From positions 22,376,359-22,440,358 of the forward strand of contig CAMZMU010000107.1 in assembly GCA_947311845.1 (NCBI GenBank): a DNA stretch of 64,000 bases, in the 5' to 3' direction. The DNA is from Poa pratensis. Lineage: Eukaryota > Streptophyta > Magnoliopsida > Poales > Poaceae. The notes under the pieces were generated by a model, which worked only from the letters and a program-made list of their open reading frames with translations, did not search any database and was not told where the DNA came from. The position numbers and the translations under genes are program-made. Positions 22,101 through 35,569 of the stretch are shown in pieces; position 1 is the stretch's first letter, and the number at the start of each line of letters is the position of its first letter.

Positions 22101-25100
22101 ACCTAGGAGGTTATTGTCTAATTATTTTCTTATGTGCAGGCTTGAGCGGAAGTTTGGGATTTTCAGCAAATTAGATGCTTGCTCTTTTGTAGCAAATGTG
22201 TATGATGATGGGAACCTTGTCAGCATAGTAACTGATTGCTCCCCGCATGCTACCCATGTTGCAGGCATTGCAGCTGCTTTTCATCCTGAAGTATGTATAT
22301 TAACCCTTGGCTTTTCATTTTGACCAAAAGCATACAAGTGCTAATTTATTGAGATGCTCTTAAACAGGAACCTTTGCTTAATGGAGTTGCACCTGGAGCA
22401 CAATTAATTTCTTGTAGAATTGGAGATACCCGCTTAGGATCAATGGAGACAGGGACAGGCCTGGTTAGGGCTTTGATAGCTGCAGTAGAGGTTATAATAC
22501 TCCCTCCTTTTCGTGCATCATTGTCATAGTAAATAACAGTGTAGTAGAGGTTACAACTCCGTCATAAATGCCTTTCAATCAAGTGCTTGATGTTTGAGAA
22601 ATAGTTTCGTTATGTCTGACATCTCAAGTTGTTCTTACTGACTTGCTTCCTTGAATTTTTGTATATTCAGCACAAGTGCGATCTGATTAATATGAGCTAT
22701 GGTGAGGCTACTCTTCTTCCTGACTATGGAAGATTCATTGATCTTGTTAATGAGGTGAACTCCTGTTGCATACTGTTATTTCTTATACTAATTTTGGGCA
22801 TTATAGTCTTCTCTCTTAGAATGTTTTGTTGGAACTTAGCTGGAGCTCTATGTTATGTCACAGGTTGTAGACAAGCATCGTATTATATTTATTAGCAGTG
22901 CTGGAAACAACGGTCCTGCTTTAAACACTGTTGGTGCTCCTGGTGGGACTAGTTCAAGCATTATTGGTGTTGGTGCTTATGTCTCACCAGCTATGGCTGC
23001 TGGAGCTCACTGTGTCGTACAACCTCCATCAGAGGGGATGGAATATACATGGTATGTGATCAGTCGATAATTTTTTTATTGCATTTTATAATATAGTTCT
23101 CAAACTACGGTATCATCCGAGCATCTTGAATCTAATCCTCAAACGTACGATGAACATTGGAACGATGCTAGGCCAGGCGTGCTCATTGTCCTCTATTTCT
23201 CAAGCAAATTTATTTTTGTTACTAATTGGAGTTGGTTGATTTTAAAGGTCCAGTCGAGGACCGACAGCTGATGGGGATCTTGGTGTCTCCATTAGCGCGC
23301 CTGGAGGAGCAGTGGCCCCTGTACCAACATGGACACTTCAGTCTCGCATGCTCATGAATGGTACTTCCATGTCATCTCCTTCTGCCTGCGGTGGGGTTGC
23401 TCTTCTTGTTAGTGCAATGAAGGTTTGTCTGGCCAACAACTTTTCCATTCATTCAATGAGACCAACAGTTTTTTTGGTATTTAATATACTAAGAAACCAT
23501 GTATTCGGTAAATTATATATATTAGGCTGAAGGTATTCCATTAAGCCCTTATACTGTGAGGAAGGCAATCGAGAACACAGCTGCATCTATAAGTGATGTG
23601 CCTGAGGAGAAACTGACTACAGGACATGGGCTTTTGCAAGTTGATAGGTTGGCACATTCTCTCTGTTATGCTATAGAGAAACATCCTTATTAATCTAACG
23701 CTGTTGATTTTGAGTTTAACATTATACTGTTGCTCCTTTTTCAGGGCTTTTGACTATGCGCGACAAGCTATGAAGTTGCCACTCGTTTCTTACAGAATCT
23801 CAATAAGTCAAGTAGGGAAGTCAAGTAAGTATCATATTATTCCATTAGTATTTCATGTACTCCCTCCGTTCACTAATGTAAGGCATTCTACCTAGTATTT
23901 CAATATTGGCTACATACATACTAAAATGAGTCAATATATGTACAAAATAAGTCTACATACACTTGAATCAAGAAAAAAGCTAAAATGCCTTACATTAGTG
24001 AACGGAGGGAGTAATATTTTCTTCTAAATACAAATTTCATTTAATCAAGTGGTGGCAAGGTTCTTCTTTTTCATTAAGGCATTCTTACTCGGTGTTGCAT
24101 GCGTGCATTGCTCCTATTGATGCTACTATGAACATCTTCACACATCATGCAATGTTGTTTATGTTTTACATTTTTCATTGTGGTTGTTGCTGAGTTGATG
24201 CTACCATGTCTGTTTTGTTATATTTATCCATTGCCCACTGCGTGACAGACCAATGAAGCATTAAATCTTACAGAAGCTAATGAGAATGAAGAATGATCCT
24301 TACTGAACGTCATACTACAATCACTAAACCTCTTCTGAAGCATTTTATTTTCTCATTCTGTTTTCTTCTGAGAAGCTCTTCCGAAGTATTTACAACTGCT
24401 ACACTTGATTTCTTAATGGACGAACACTCTTAAACTTAGATTCCCATGGCCATGAACAAATGTAGAGGACAGAGTAGTCAGTTACAGCTTCTAGTGTACC
24501 TAGTATTTTATTGATAATTTGGTATTTTCTGTTGATCTTGGAATACTGTCTTAGCCTTAGCAGTTTCCAACCCTGAGCAGAAACACTTGTAGATTCACAC
24601 TAATTGATGTCGAGTTCATATATTATATTTAGTAACATAACACAATGTACAATTTGCAGTTCCAAAGTTAAGAGGGATATATCTACGTGGGAGTAATGCA
24701 TGTCAACAAACGAGTGAGGTCAGTTCCTGGTAACTTGTTTGGATTATCCTGGCATGCTTATATTTTCCTTTCTCCAAAAATAGTTGATTTTTTGGCAGTG
24801 TATTTGACCACTATAAAATGATCATTTTATAGTATATCTGTAGTAGCCTAGTAGGAATGTATGACTCATTTATGATCAATAAGATAAAAAAAGCTTTACC
24901 AGTGTCTGTCTGTGAGAGCAGATAAAATATTATATATACTGGATGTTCTCTATTGTTTCATTACATTTAACTTAATGTTTTATTGATTTGTTTTACAGTG
25001 GACTGTTCAGCTTAACCCAAAATTTCATGAGGATGCCAGCAATTTAGAGCAATTGGTTCCATTTGAGGAGTGCCTGCAGCTGCATTCTACTGATAGCTCG

Positions 25101-28100
25101 GTTGTCAATATTCCCGAGTATATATTGTTGACAAACAATGGGCGCAGTTTCAAGTTGGTACCTTTTCTCTGTTCGACTAGATGATCTATCCTTTCCCCAT
25201 TCTTCATCTCAACATTGATAATTTTAAATATGAAACTGCAGTTGGTCTTGCTATAATTGTTTAGACTTCGGGTTTATATGGATATGCCCGGTAAACAGAA
25301 CTTGACTGTATAACACTATAGCTCATCTCGCTATAGATAGTTATTATGCATATTTGTGTCATCCAAACATGATTTACTGATGACGGATTTTCTTTTATAT
25401 TTATGCATGTATCAATCTGACATCAACAAAAACTAGTGAGACATTATAACTGAAAAAGGCTCTTAAAGCACAAATAATTGTATGTTAGCATAATAGCACA
25501 CAGTGGCAGATAAAATTAAGGCCTTTGCAGTTACACGTGCACACACAGTAGTAAATAGTTTGTTCAATTACACGCACTGTTCATTTTGTCAAGTGTCATG
25601 CTTTCATTTGGTTGCTTTTCCTTTTTGCAGCATTGTTGTCAACCCCGTTAATATTAGTAGTGGCCTTCACTACTACGAAGTTTATGGCATGGATTGCAGA
25701 GCACCATGGCGTGGGCCCATTTTCCGAGTGCCAATTACTGTCATAAAGCCTATTGCTCTATCTGGAGAGCCGCCAGTATTGTCACTTTCCAAACTTTACT
25801 TTAAGTCAGGTACTAATTTTATTCTTGCTTGCCGTGAGCACTTTTGCTTAAATTACATTGTCGTTGCTTGCATTCTTTTACATATATGCATGTATCAACG
25901 TGCCCTGTATTCATCAACATTGGGACAGTTTTGGGAGTGAGCAAAGTGCACTCTTGGAGTACTAGATGCATGATGGCTATGTGCAGATCTGACTTCCGCT
26001 AATATCATCTCTTACATATATGCATTTGTTAATGTACCCTGTATTCATCAACATTTGGGACAGTTTTGGGAAGTGCGCAAAGTGCACTTTTGGAGACCTA
26101 GCATGACTGTACCTTTTTCCCCACCAACACAATAAACTCTTGTCTTTCTGCACAGATTCAGACATTCAGTTAAAATCACTTGCAGTATGATCAAGCTCCC
26201 TTTCTCTTTGGTGATGAATCGGCCACTATACCTTGTTTATTTCGACCTATTAATGCTATGCTGAATCAAGAAAGTGAGCTTAGCTCACGTGGGGGTGGGG
26301 TTTGGATGTACAATCCCACTGCCTGGTTTCAGTTCCTATTTATAGTACTGTTGGGGCCTCCCGTACAGTCTTCTTTCAGAAAAACAACTATGCGAACCAT
26401 GATAAGAAAAAAATATCAACCAATGCCATTGTTCATTTGTTTAAAACTCTGGAACAGCCTTGTTTTGCCACTTCTATGGATACCTGCCATTATTTAATTA
26501 ACTTGTTCTATTTTAATACAAAATAAAGAGAAGTTGGTTTATTTCCATCTTCTTGGTTGCAGGTCATATTGAAAGGAGGTTCATAAATGTGCCTATTGGG
26601 GCTTCCTGGGTGGAAGTTACCATGCGCACATCAGCATTTGATACTCCTAGAAGGTTCTATTTGGATACTGTTCAGGTATACACTACTTCAATATTCTATC
26701 TTCATTCCTGATTTGAAGATGTCAGTTCTAAACATCAAATGTGAGTGTATACAGATGTGTCCACTGAAGCGACCTATTAAATGGGAGGCTGTTGTTACTT
26801 TCTCTTCACCATCTCTCAAGAATTTCAGTTTTCCTGTTGAAGGTGGGTTACCTTTGGAGTTGTCCATAGCCCAGTTCTGGTCTAGTGGAAATGGTAGCCA
26901 TGAACCTACATGTGTTGATATCGAGGTAACTTCCACTTTTTTCTCATCAGCTCCAATCTTTGGCTGCTTAGCTAAAAGCCAAACATGTGTAAATAGACTG
27001 GCATAGCATCTGGTTTGTATTAATGACGTTATGTTAAATATACTCTTTTGCAACTTTGCAGATTGTGTGTCATGGAATTTCCATCGATCAGAATGTAATT
27101 TCTCTTGATGGTAGCGAGGCACCTCTTCGTATTGTCGCCAGATCATTATTAGCATCAGAAAGGCTTGTTCCTGTTGCCACTCTGAACAAGGTTGGTCAAG
27201 AATCTATAGAAGGTTCTCACTAATCACTCTTTTTACCAGATATTGACTTTTTTTTCTTGCAGATCAGGATACCTTATCGACCAGTGGAGAGTAACTTGTG
27301 TCCGCTTCCCACCAGCCGTGATAAATTACCCTCTGGCAAGCAAATTATTGCACTGACTTTAACGTGAGTTATATTTGGTTCTGGGTAACATGTTCTAGTT
27401 AATTCTTGATATAGTTTTTACAATTTTCTTCCGTTTGAACCTCTACAGATACAAATTTAAACTACAGGACGGTGCTGAAATAAAGCCCCATCTACCCCTA
27501 CTTAACAACAGAATATACGATAATAAGTTTGAGTCTCAGTTCTACAGAATTTCAGATTCAAATAAGGTACACTTCTTTAAATTATACAAAATTGTCTGTT
27601 TAATTCCTGTATCTCTTCAATGGCAGGATGGTTTAGATGTGATTCTAGTAACTGTTAATTCCTGTGGCAATTTCAACAATGCACATAGTTTAACATTAAC
27701 TGTATTGCATTGAGGCCCATGTGGCACATATGTACAGGAGACACAAACCCTAGACTATTGTATGGCATTATGCACTTCACAGAAACATTCTTACCTTTTT
27801 TTCTTTCTATTCTGCTTGCGCTAGTCCAGCATGAAAGTACACTTTGTGTATGTGTTATTCATTCTTCTACCTAAACATACCATTTTGTTGTCAAACCAAA
27901 TAGATAACTACAAATTCTATACAACACCCAGTCAATTCGGTTTAGGTGTGATTCCAGTAACTGTTATCCCTGGTGGCGATTTAAATAATGCACATGGTGC
28001 TACCCTGGTGGCAATTTAAACAATACACATAGTTTAACATTAATTGTATTGCATTGAGGCCCATGTGGCACATATGTACAGGACACAAACCCTAGACTGT

Positions 28101-31100
28101 ATTTTGGCATTATGCACTTCGCTATTCTGGAGCGATTATTAGTTCAACCTACATATCTGATGTTTTTTTACTGACTTGGAATGTTTCCTTTTTGTTTCAA
28201 AATAGTCTGTTTACTCTTCTGGCGATGTCTATCCTAGTTATGTCAAACTTTCAAAAGGTGAATACACTCTGCAATTGTACATAAGGTACAGCTCTCCCAG
28301 TATATATGGTTAGATGACTTCTATGATCTTACTAATTCTTTAGTGAGTTGTTATATATTTTTCCTCTGACGATAGAGTTAAGAACTTAAGGTAGAGAAAC
28401 TTATTATATATTTTTTGTAATTAATGCATAGTGAGCACTCAAGAGTCAGAATTAAATAAGCTATTATTAGCTTGGTTAAGGTTCTGTTTGCGTTGTGTTG
28501 GTTCTTAAAGTACTTACTGTTACTTCTTATAGATATAACAATTAATTTGGAACACCTTCTTTGTAGGTATAACAGAACTTACTACAATTAGTGAAGACCC
28601 CCCCCCCCCCCCCCCCTCCCGCCTAATAAACTACATTCCACAGTTCTGCACAGCAAGTACAAACTGAGTCTAATTTCGGGAGGGTGATACTAACTGTGAA
28701 TCATCTAGCCGCAACAGGTTATGCACTGAGAATGGGAAACTAGAGCATACTAGAGATTAAATATTAGAAGTTGACAGGAGCACAAATATGACTAGGGCAC
28801 CAGTGCTGAATGTTGATGCGATACATAATATGCCTTTCATTTTGGTAAATGAACAAAAGAGAGCATAGTTTTGTGTCTTCTAGACTGCATTTATTTGACA
28901 CTTTTCTTAGTTTGTGAATTATGTGCTGCTGTTATGGTATTATTTCAAACTAGTTCTGATAGCTAAACAGTCTGAGGATGAATTAGAGCAGAAAAGTAAT
29001 ACATTTCTTTGCACCTGTTGGCAATATGTCATATTTTTATTATGCATTTGCGTGGTTATCTCATGTTTTTTTTGTGTGTGGTTATCTCATGTTAGATGCT
29101 GTTGACTATCATCTATCATCTATGTTCTGTCGCATGAATTTATCTTATGGTGGTTGTAGGCATGAAAATGTGCAATTCTTGGAGAAGCTGGAGCAATTGG
29201 TTCTATTTATTGAGAAGAAACTAGAGAAGAAGGTATTGCATCTAAACTAGAATTATGTTGCTAAGCAGACTCATGCCTGTACTTGCTTTATTGATGGCTT
29301 GCTGATGAATTTTCATGTTGACCGTGCATAACATAATATATTTTGACATAGAAGCCATGATTATTTGCCTTTTACTTTTTGGGCGATTGGCTGGGCCCAT
29401 ATAGGTAAATTGTTGTGGATATCTAGCTTAATCGTCTTTCTGCGAATTATCGTGTGCAAGCAGTACGGTTGCATATTAACACCTGCTATTTTAATGTGGT
29501 TTTGTACATAGGGGACCACAGAAGAAATGTATCATCAATTTACACTATTTTGCATGCATAGAATAGAATCACACTTCTATAGAGGGCCACATTTTTCTAC
29601 ATTGAATTTGGCGTAGAGCATTATCCTCTTACTGTTAAATCTTTCAGGATGGATAATGGGTCTCTCTTTCTCTCGATATGTCCAATTACTCTGCAAGTTG
29701 CAAATGAAAATATATATGCTCATGGATTTTGAACATGCATAGTATTTATCTACCAATTAGCAATACAGGGTTGATGTCAATGTTTGATCTGATTGCAGGA
29801 TTGCATTCAATTAAGTTTCTACTCCGAACCTGATGGTCCTATAGTTGGAAATGCCACCTTTAAGTCTTCTATTTTAGTTCCCGGGTATGCTCCCTTTGAA
29901 TGCTTACTGCGTCTTATTACAATAACACCTCGTCACCACTGTCTTTTAATTTTTGAAGAGAACCTGAAGCATTCTATGTGGGTCCGCCATCAAGAGAAAA
30001 ACTTCCAAAGGTACATATCCTGTTGATGACATTTTGATTGCATATCACTAATATACTATATCAGTTTTGTGATTTTCCTTTTGGAAGGAGTTTTGCGATT
30101 TCGTTTTGATCCCTATGTTCAATGCTTTGCAGAATTCTCCACCTGGTTCTGTTTTAGTCGGCTCCATAACCTATGGTATAGTAAGCTCATTCAACAAGAA
30201 AGAAGAACAAAACCAGCATGCTCCAGCGTCTTATAGTATTTTATATCTCATTCCACCATCAAAGGTCAGTACCACTGGATTAAATTGTCTACTCCCTTTA
30301 ACTTACTATCACTTCTATTTGTTATCATGTTCCTTATAATGCTAAACCAGCAGTTAAGATGTAAATGCATAGGATCACATTATGGCACTAGCGGTTTCCA
30401 GTTTTCACCCATATGTTTTCAGCTGTATGTTATCTCACATATTCAGGATGTTTGGTATGATTATCTATATTGCAGGTCGATGATAATAAAGAAAAGGGGG
30501 TTTCAGTTGGAACAAAGAAAAGTGTTTCTGAGCGATTAAATGACGAGGTTGGCCACATCAGTAGTTACTTAATGTTGTTCACTTGAATTCATATTGTTAT
30601 TGAAGTTTCTAACACAATTATTTGTTTCATATTCTCTCAACTCACTTTATTTGTTGTCAGTAATTCGATATTTGTCTGTAGTATAAATGTATGTCCATGC
30701 AAAAAAAAAAAAAGCTAAATCTTGTTCCTTGGATAGATTACAGTGAGCTTTAGTTGCTTGGTAAGAATTATGAAGACTGCTATTTTTGGAGAAGAGATAA
30801 AAATAGTTTTCCTTGTTGTAATTTAAATCCCTGGGGGGTTATATGATCTTCATAATAAATTGGATTAATAGGTTCGAGACACCAAGATAAAGTTTCTTTC
30901 CAGCCTGAAGCAAGAAAATGAGGATCACAAGTCTGCCTGGACTGAGCTTGTAGCTTCTCTTAAGGTAATGACGTCTTCCATTTCATAGTCATTTTATATT
31001 CTTATTATTTGAGATTCAATCAGAAAAACCAGATGTGAGGATTTCATTGTACCTGTGCTATTAAATGGACCAAGCTTGTAGCTTCCTCTTTTTTTTTTAC

Positions 31101-34100
31101 TTAAAACATTGGAGAATCTTATACACAAGCATTGCTTTGTCTTGCTTTTTGTTTTGTCATTTATGAGGTTTACAGAGTGATATGACTCAACCCTCCGCAG
31201 ATGTTTATTGTTTCGTTCACACATTTCACGGATCATGTCAATCTGAATTTGTAGCTCCTTGTATGCGGTTGTTTTCCTTTTTTGTATTTTTATGAGAATA
31301 TGTTCTTTGAATATTCGCTGTGTTCCCTCAGTCAAATCTAACATCTTGTACATACTAAGAAAACAATTAAGAATACGCAATAACATTATGGGATCTCTAA
31401 CATGATGTATCTTATGATTTTTTTCTTGCTAAACATGTTCATCCTTCCGCTTTTCTGCTGTCAAAGTTGTGAACTGAATTAGGTTACAGTAATGTTTCCT
31501 CTGATGTCAATTAACTTGCAATAACTTTTCCTGGCGTATTGCAGTCAGAGTATCCGAAATATACTCCTTTGCTTTCCAAAATTTTGGAATGTCTACTTCA
31601 GGAATCAACCTCTGATGATAAAATTAGCCATCACAAAGAGGTAACTGATATTGATTGCTCGTTTATGTTGTACTGCATATGTCTTTCATCTTTCACATGA
31701 TAACTATATACTGCTTGATATAATTCCCCAGGTTAATTTGTTTTAGTTAACTAAATATTATTCAGTTTATGTTTAGTTAATTCCCCAGGTTAAATAAGAG
31801 ATGTTTCTGACTGTATCTATGATCTTCTTGGTCTTCAGGTTATTGTTGCAGCTGATGAGGTTGTGGACAGTATTGACAAAGAGGAACTGGCGAAGCTTCT
31901 ATCTTTAATACCTGATCCTGAGGAGGAAGAATCACAGGTATATAAGATTATCTACTATCTTTGCTCCTTAGTTAGTCAGGTGTACCAGCTCCTATTGAAT
32001 GTTGTTTTCCTGAAATTTAATGCTAAATAGAAAACTAAGAAAAAGATGGAAGAGAAACGAGACCAGCTAGCAGATGCACTATACCAAAAAGGTCTTGCAT
32101 TGGCAGAGATTGAGTCGCTAAAGGTGTGTTATCTTCCCTCTCATCTTATATTTTCGCTCACCTGAATGTCAACTTCCCTTTTAAGTTTATACTACATACT
32201 TGTACAGTCAATTTTCAGAATCTAGAAACTAGGTTTGGCATCAGGCTGTTTGACAATCTACTTTAGAAACTTTGGTTCTATTTGAATTTCTATGTTGAAA
32301 ATTGTTTCAACTCTGTAAGGTTACTTTTTGTGTGTAAATCATGCACTACATTGTTTTTATGTCTTAGCCAGTGTTTTTTAGTGGTCACCTTGATGTCCCA
32401 AGCGGGATGCAGTCTGACGAGTCATCATACCCAGTTGCCCCACCTTGAGAGTCGAGAAGCAGATCCAGAGAGAAAGGCAGAGCTCACTGTTACCATAGCT
32501 CTGCCACTGTTGCTTTCTTTACCTCCACTGCTAGTCATTGTTGCTGGCAGCCTCTCTGCCAATTGCACTCCCCGTGGGAGTGAGGAAGAGGCGGTTGGAA
32601 GCAAGAGAGGAGATGTAGGGATGGAGACAGGTTAAAAGTAGAACAAACAAACCAGCAAAAAGGGAGATGGAGGGATGTGCGTACGGTTACGGATTGGGGG
32701 GACATCTGGGCTTGACTGGTTGATGACTGATGAGTATATGGAATTCCCAATACCGGACGAGGGCGAGACAGTCCATGGAGCCAACCCAGTGTGCCTTGTC
32801 AGTCTGAGGCTCCGAGCACTTCAAAATAAACAGAATGTGCCACCCACCGAAGGGAGCTCATCTCCACGAAGACCAGTCAAGCCTGGAGCCCAAGACCGGA
32901 CCGGGCCATGGCACGCCAAACGGCTAGATCGTGGCCATGGCGCTGTAACGCGATCCCACGTAACTGAACCCGGTCATTACCACGCACTTAACGGGGACTG
33001 CGAACTCCCATATAAGGCGGAAGGAGCACCCCTGTACTGGACACATTCACAACACATTGTCATACACAGACTCTGAGTACACCGTTCACAGATCAATCAA
33101 ACACCGCCACAAGGAGTAGAGTTGTTACCCGTGTTCATTCGGGAGCCCGAACATGTATATATTGCTGTGTCTCAGTTTGTGTTAGCCCATCGGTTCTTGG
33201 CCTCATACTACCCGACAAATTTATTGCTGGGTAAAAACCCAGACACTGGTGGAACCGCCGGTAATGGCTTTAAGAGTGCATCTGTGAGCAGCAGCAATTG
33301 GTGGAGGTGGCACGCTGGAAGTAGCGGATGAAGCCGAGCCAGCAGATGGCGTAGTGGGTGTGCACAATTCGCGGCGGCGTACAGAAGAGCAGAGAGTAGA
33401 GGAAATTGATTGGAAGGGAAACCAAGCCAGTGGAAATCTGAACCCTAGAAACCTTTCTCTAATTCCATGTTAGGAATACCGACTCGTGCATGCTATGGGG
33501 CTCTAGGACAATATATTGTACATGTAAAGGTGTTGTATATGGATACCTAAAACAGCTATATTACATATCTAGCAACCTACTCCTTTCCCTTTTACCTTCA
33601 TCCTCCTTTTTTTCTTGCTTTATTGTTTTTATCATTTTTTCATGCTAAGACGCCTCTCTTGGGTGCCATGATATTGTTCATAAACTGGCAGTCTCGTAGT
33701 TTAGAACATGTGTTTATGATTTATCTGCATTTTTACTATATTATTTATGGAAAAATCTTTCTTTCAGCCTGACGAGTCAACTGAGGCATCTGCTAAAGAT
33801 GTTTTTGAGGAGAACTACAAAGAATTAATTAAATGGGTCGATGCCAAATCTACAAAATACGGCAATCTGACCGTCTTACGCGAGAGGCGCTGTGGGAGAT
33901 TTGGCTCGGCATTAAAGGTATATTCTCCTTACCAAGCGCCCAGCCGCCCATTAGCATGTTCAGTTGAAATCATAAGAATTTCAGTTAAAATAGAAGGTTG
34001 ACTTTTTTAAATAGCTCAATGACTGAGTGTTTGAGGGTTCTTGAGTAAATACATATATCATCACAGAATATCTCATCTAATGAATCTAGTTCGCACACGT

Positions 34101-34566
34101 ATTTTTTACTCGTCAACCTATGTTCATTAGCTTTGCTTGGCTGTCAGCAAGTGGTATGTCCTACTGTCCTAGAGGTCATTGCTAGGAAAACATACAGAAT
34201 ATTAACTATTACTTCTTACAACTCAATAAAGTGTTCCTCCCGAAACCATTTTGTTCTCATACTCACTGATAAATTCATGCTAATTCATAGTGTGATTAGA
34301 TGCTAATATCTCGTCTAATGAATCTATTATGATTTTTCTTTTGTGGTTAAATTTTGGCAGAATTCAGTTCATGCCCATATTAACTATCTTTATTTATGAT
34401 GGGTTAGGTTCTAAATGGCATGATTCAAGAGGACTCTGAGCAACCGAAGAAAAAACTTTACGATCTGAAGATCCAGCTGATTGAGGAGATGGGCTGGGCA
34501 CATGTATCAGCTTATGAGAAGCAGTGGATGCATGTCCGCTTTCCCCCGGCTTTGCCTCCATTTTAG
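19042..34566 (+). CDS. TPP2: Tripeptidyl peptidase II (subtilisin-family giant protease)
   Basis: TPP2 removes tripeptides from peptides released by the proteasome. Thirty-four exons keep frame for 1298 residues: 19042-19231, 20030-20108, 20204-20277, 20629-20738, 20824-20904, 21216-21302, 21380-21522, 22140-22290, 22368-22490, 22671-22754, 22864-23051, 23248-23422, 23526-23647, 23745-23824, 24660-24718, 24999-25153, 25631-25809, 26563-26675, 26755-26925, 27062-27190, 27263-27363, 27449-27566, 28206-28285, 29160-29232, 29799-29884, 29959-30010, 30133-30264, 30476-30547, 30872-30964, 31545-31640, 31839-31937, 32031-32123, 33768-33917, 34408-34566. The S8 triad is visible: Asp64 (IFDSGVD), His291 (SPHATHVAG), Ser477 (NGTSMSSP), with oxyanion Asn389 (SAGNNG). 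The long Asp-to-His insert is typical of TPP2. The C-terminal half, ending RFPPALPPF, matches the plant assembly region. Start 19042 is the first ATG in frame. Confidence 0.95.
23860..24011. mobile_element. Stowaway MITE in TPP2 intron 14
   Basis: It is 152 bp long, with inverted ends CTCCCTCCGTTC / GAACGGAGGGAG, TA duplications at 23858-23859 and 24012-24013, and well-paired arms (ACTAATGTAAGGCATT). This is a Tc1/mariner-type MITE. Confidence 0.93.
25877..26105 (+). repeat. Direct duplication inside TPP2 intron 17
   Basis: About 88 bp at 25877-25962 recur at 26012-26100 (core CCTGTATTCATCAACATT, then GGGACAGTTTTGGGA, then CAAAGTGCACT), with a few changes and about 50 bp between copies. Confidence 0.85.
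27629..28125 (+). repeat. Direct duplication inside TPP2 intron 22
   Basis: The block at about 27629-27780 recurs at about 27941-28125 (core GCATTGAGGCCCATGTGGCA and GACACAAACCCTAGACT). The second copy also holds a smaller internal repeat of about 33 bp beginning CTGGTGGC. Confidence 0.85.
28598..28616 (+). repeat. C19 homopolymer in TPP2 intron 23
   Basis: An unbroken run of 19 cytosines, followed by TCCCG. Length is likely uncertain in any read set. Confidence 0.8.
32740..33260 (+). mobile_element. LTR-like fragment in TPP2 intron 32
   Basis: Intron 32 (32124-33767) is the longest TPP2 intron. It holds a stretch of the style of a Triticeae LTR R/U5 region: a short TATA-like ATATAAGG at about 33011, ACACATTCACAACACATTGTC, ACCGCCACAAGGAGTAG, then TTCATTCGGGAGCCCGAAC. 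No target duplication or full ends were found, so the limits are rough. Confidence 0.45.
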
Positions 34567-35569
34567 TTGGGGTATTTTTCCCACATAGTGCATCAGTAGA
34601 TTCAGTACCTCATGTCATTTGTCGTTTTGACATTTTACTCATTGAAATGGTAATAAGGCATGCAAGCGCCGCCACCTTTGGTTCATGATTCCTGCACTTT
34701 CTGCTTGCTTGCCATCCAGTTTTTCACCCGGATGATGATGAAATGTAGTTCCTTTCACCATGAATTTTTGTAGCATAAACGGCAGGCAAAAAGGCAGGGT
34801 GGTTGCACGATTAAATGGTGCTCATGGCCTAGCACCTGAACTTTGTTGTTTGCGATTATCTAAGGGCAGGTAGTAATTTGTTTTCCCAGGGACTCCTATT
34901 CTGCAAACAACGATACATCGCAACGTTGCCAGTATCTGCAGTAGTTCCATTAAAAAAAAAAGTACCTGCAGTAGTTCGTAGTACCCTGCTATCATTTGCT
35001 TGGATCGATCTATGCGCAACTACAGCCGTTGCACCTTCATTTCCTCGTACTACGTCTGTGGCAGTCTATCTAGTCCCCTAGTGTGGTAATGCTGCTGACC
35101 GGATACCATCCGTATGCCCGCAAGGGAGCTTCGCCAACCGACGCTTCGCGATTGAGAGTAGCTAATTTGCGTCGCTAACTTGTGTGACTTTGAGTTAAGA
35201 CATGTGGACCCCACATATCAGTGACTCAAAGACCAACTGACTTGTGGGCAGTAGTTGTGTTGAGAGAGAGTTCTTGGTTCAACAAGGAACCGTTTCATCC
35301 TTCCAGTGAAACATGATATTGAATTCTTTTCCTATTTTGTAATGGAAGCACCAAACCAACTTGAAGATCTGCGATGCTAACGAGTTCACTTGATACAGCG
35401 GGACAACGGAAGATCAAAATGTGAGAGTAGTCCCATACTCATGAGATGCGCAATCATTAAATTCATGCCCTACAAATTATGTTATAAAAGTGCACAATTT
35501 ATGACTGCGGGGGACGCGCCATGGCAGCCGAGCAATATGATGTGAAGGTTCTACTAGCCGTGGAATCTT
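34567..35569. other. Convergent intergenic region, TPP2 to SPT2
   Basis: It contains both 3' ends. A short TGCAGTAGTTC sequence recurs around 34937 and 34967 beside an A-run. No gene, RNA or clear transposon was seen. Confidence 0.4.
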
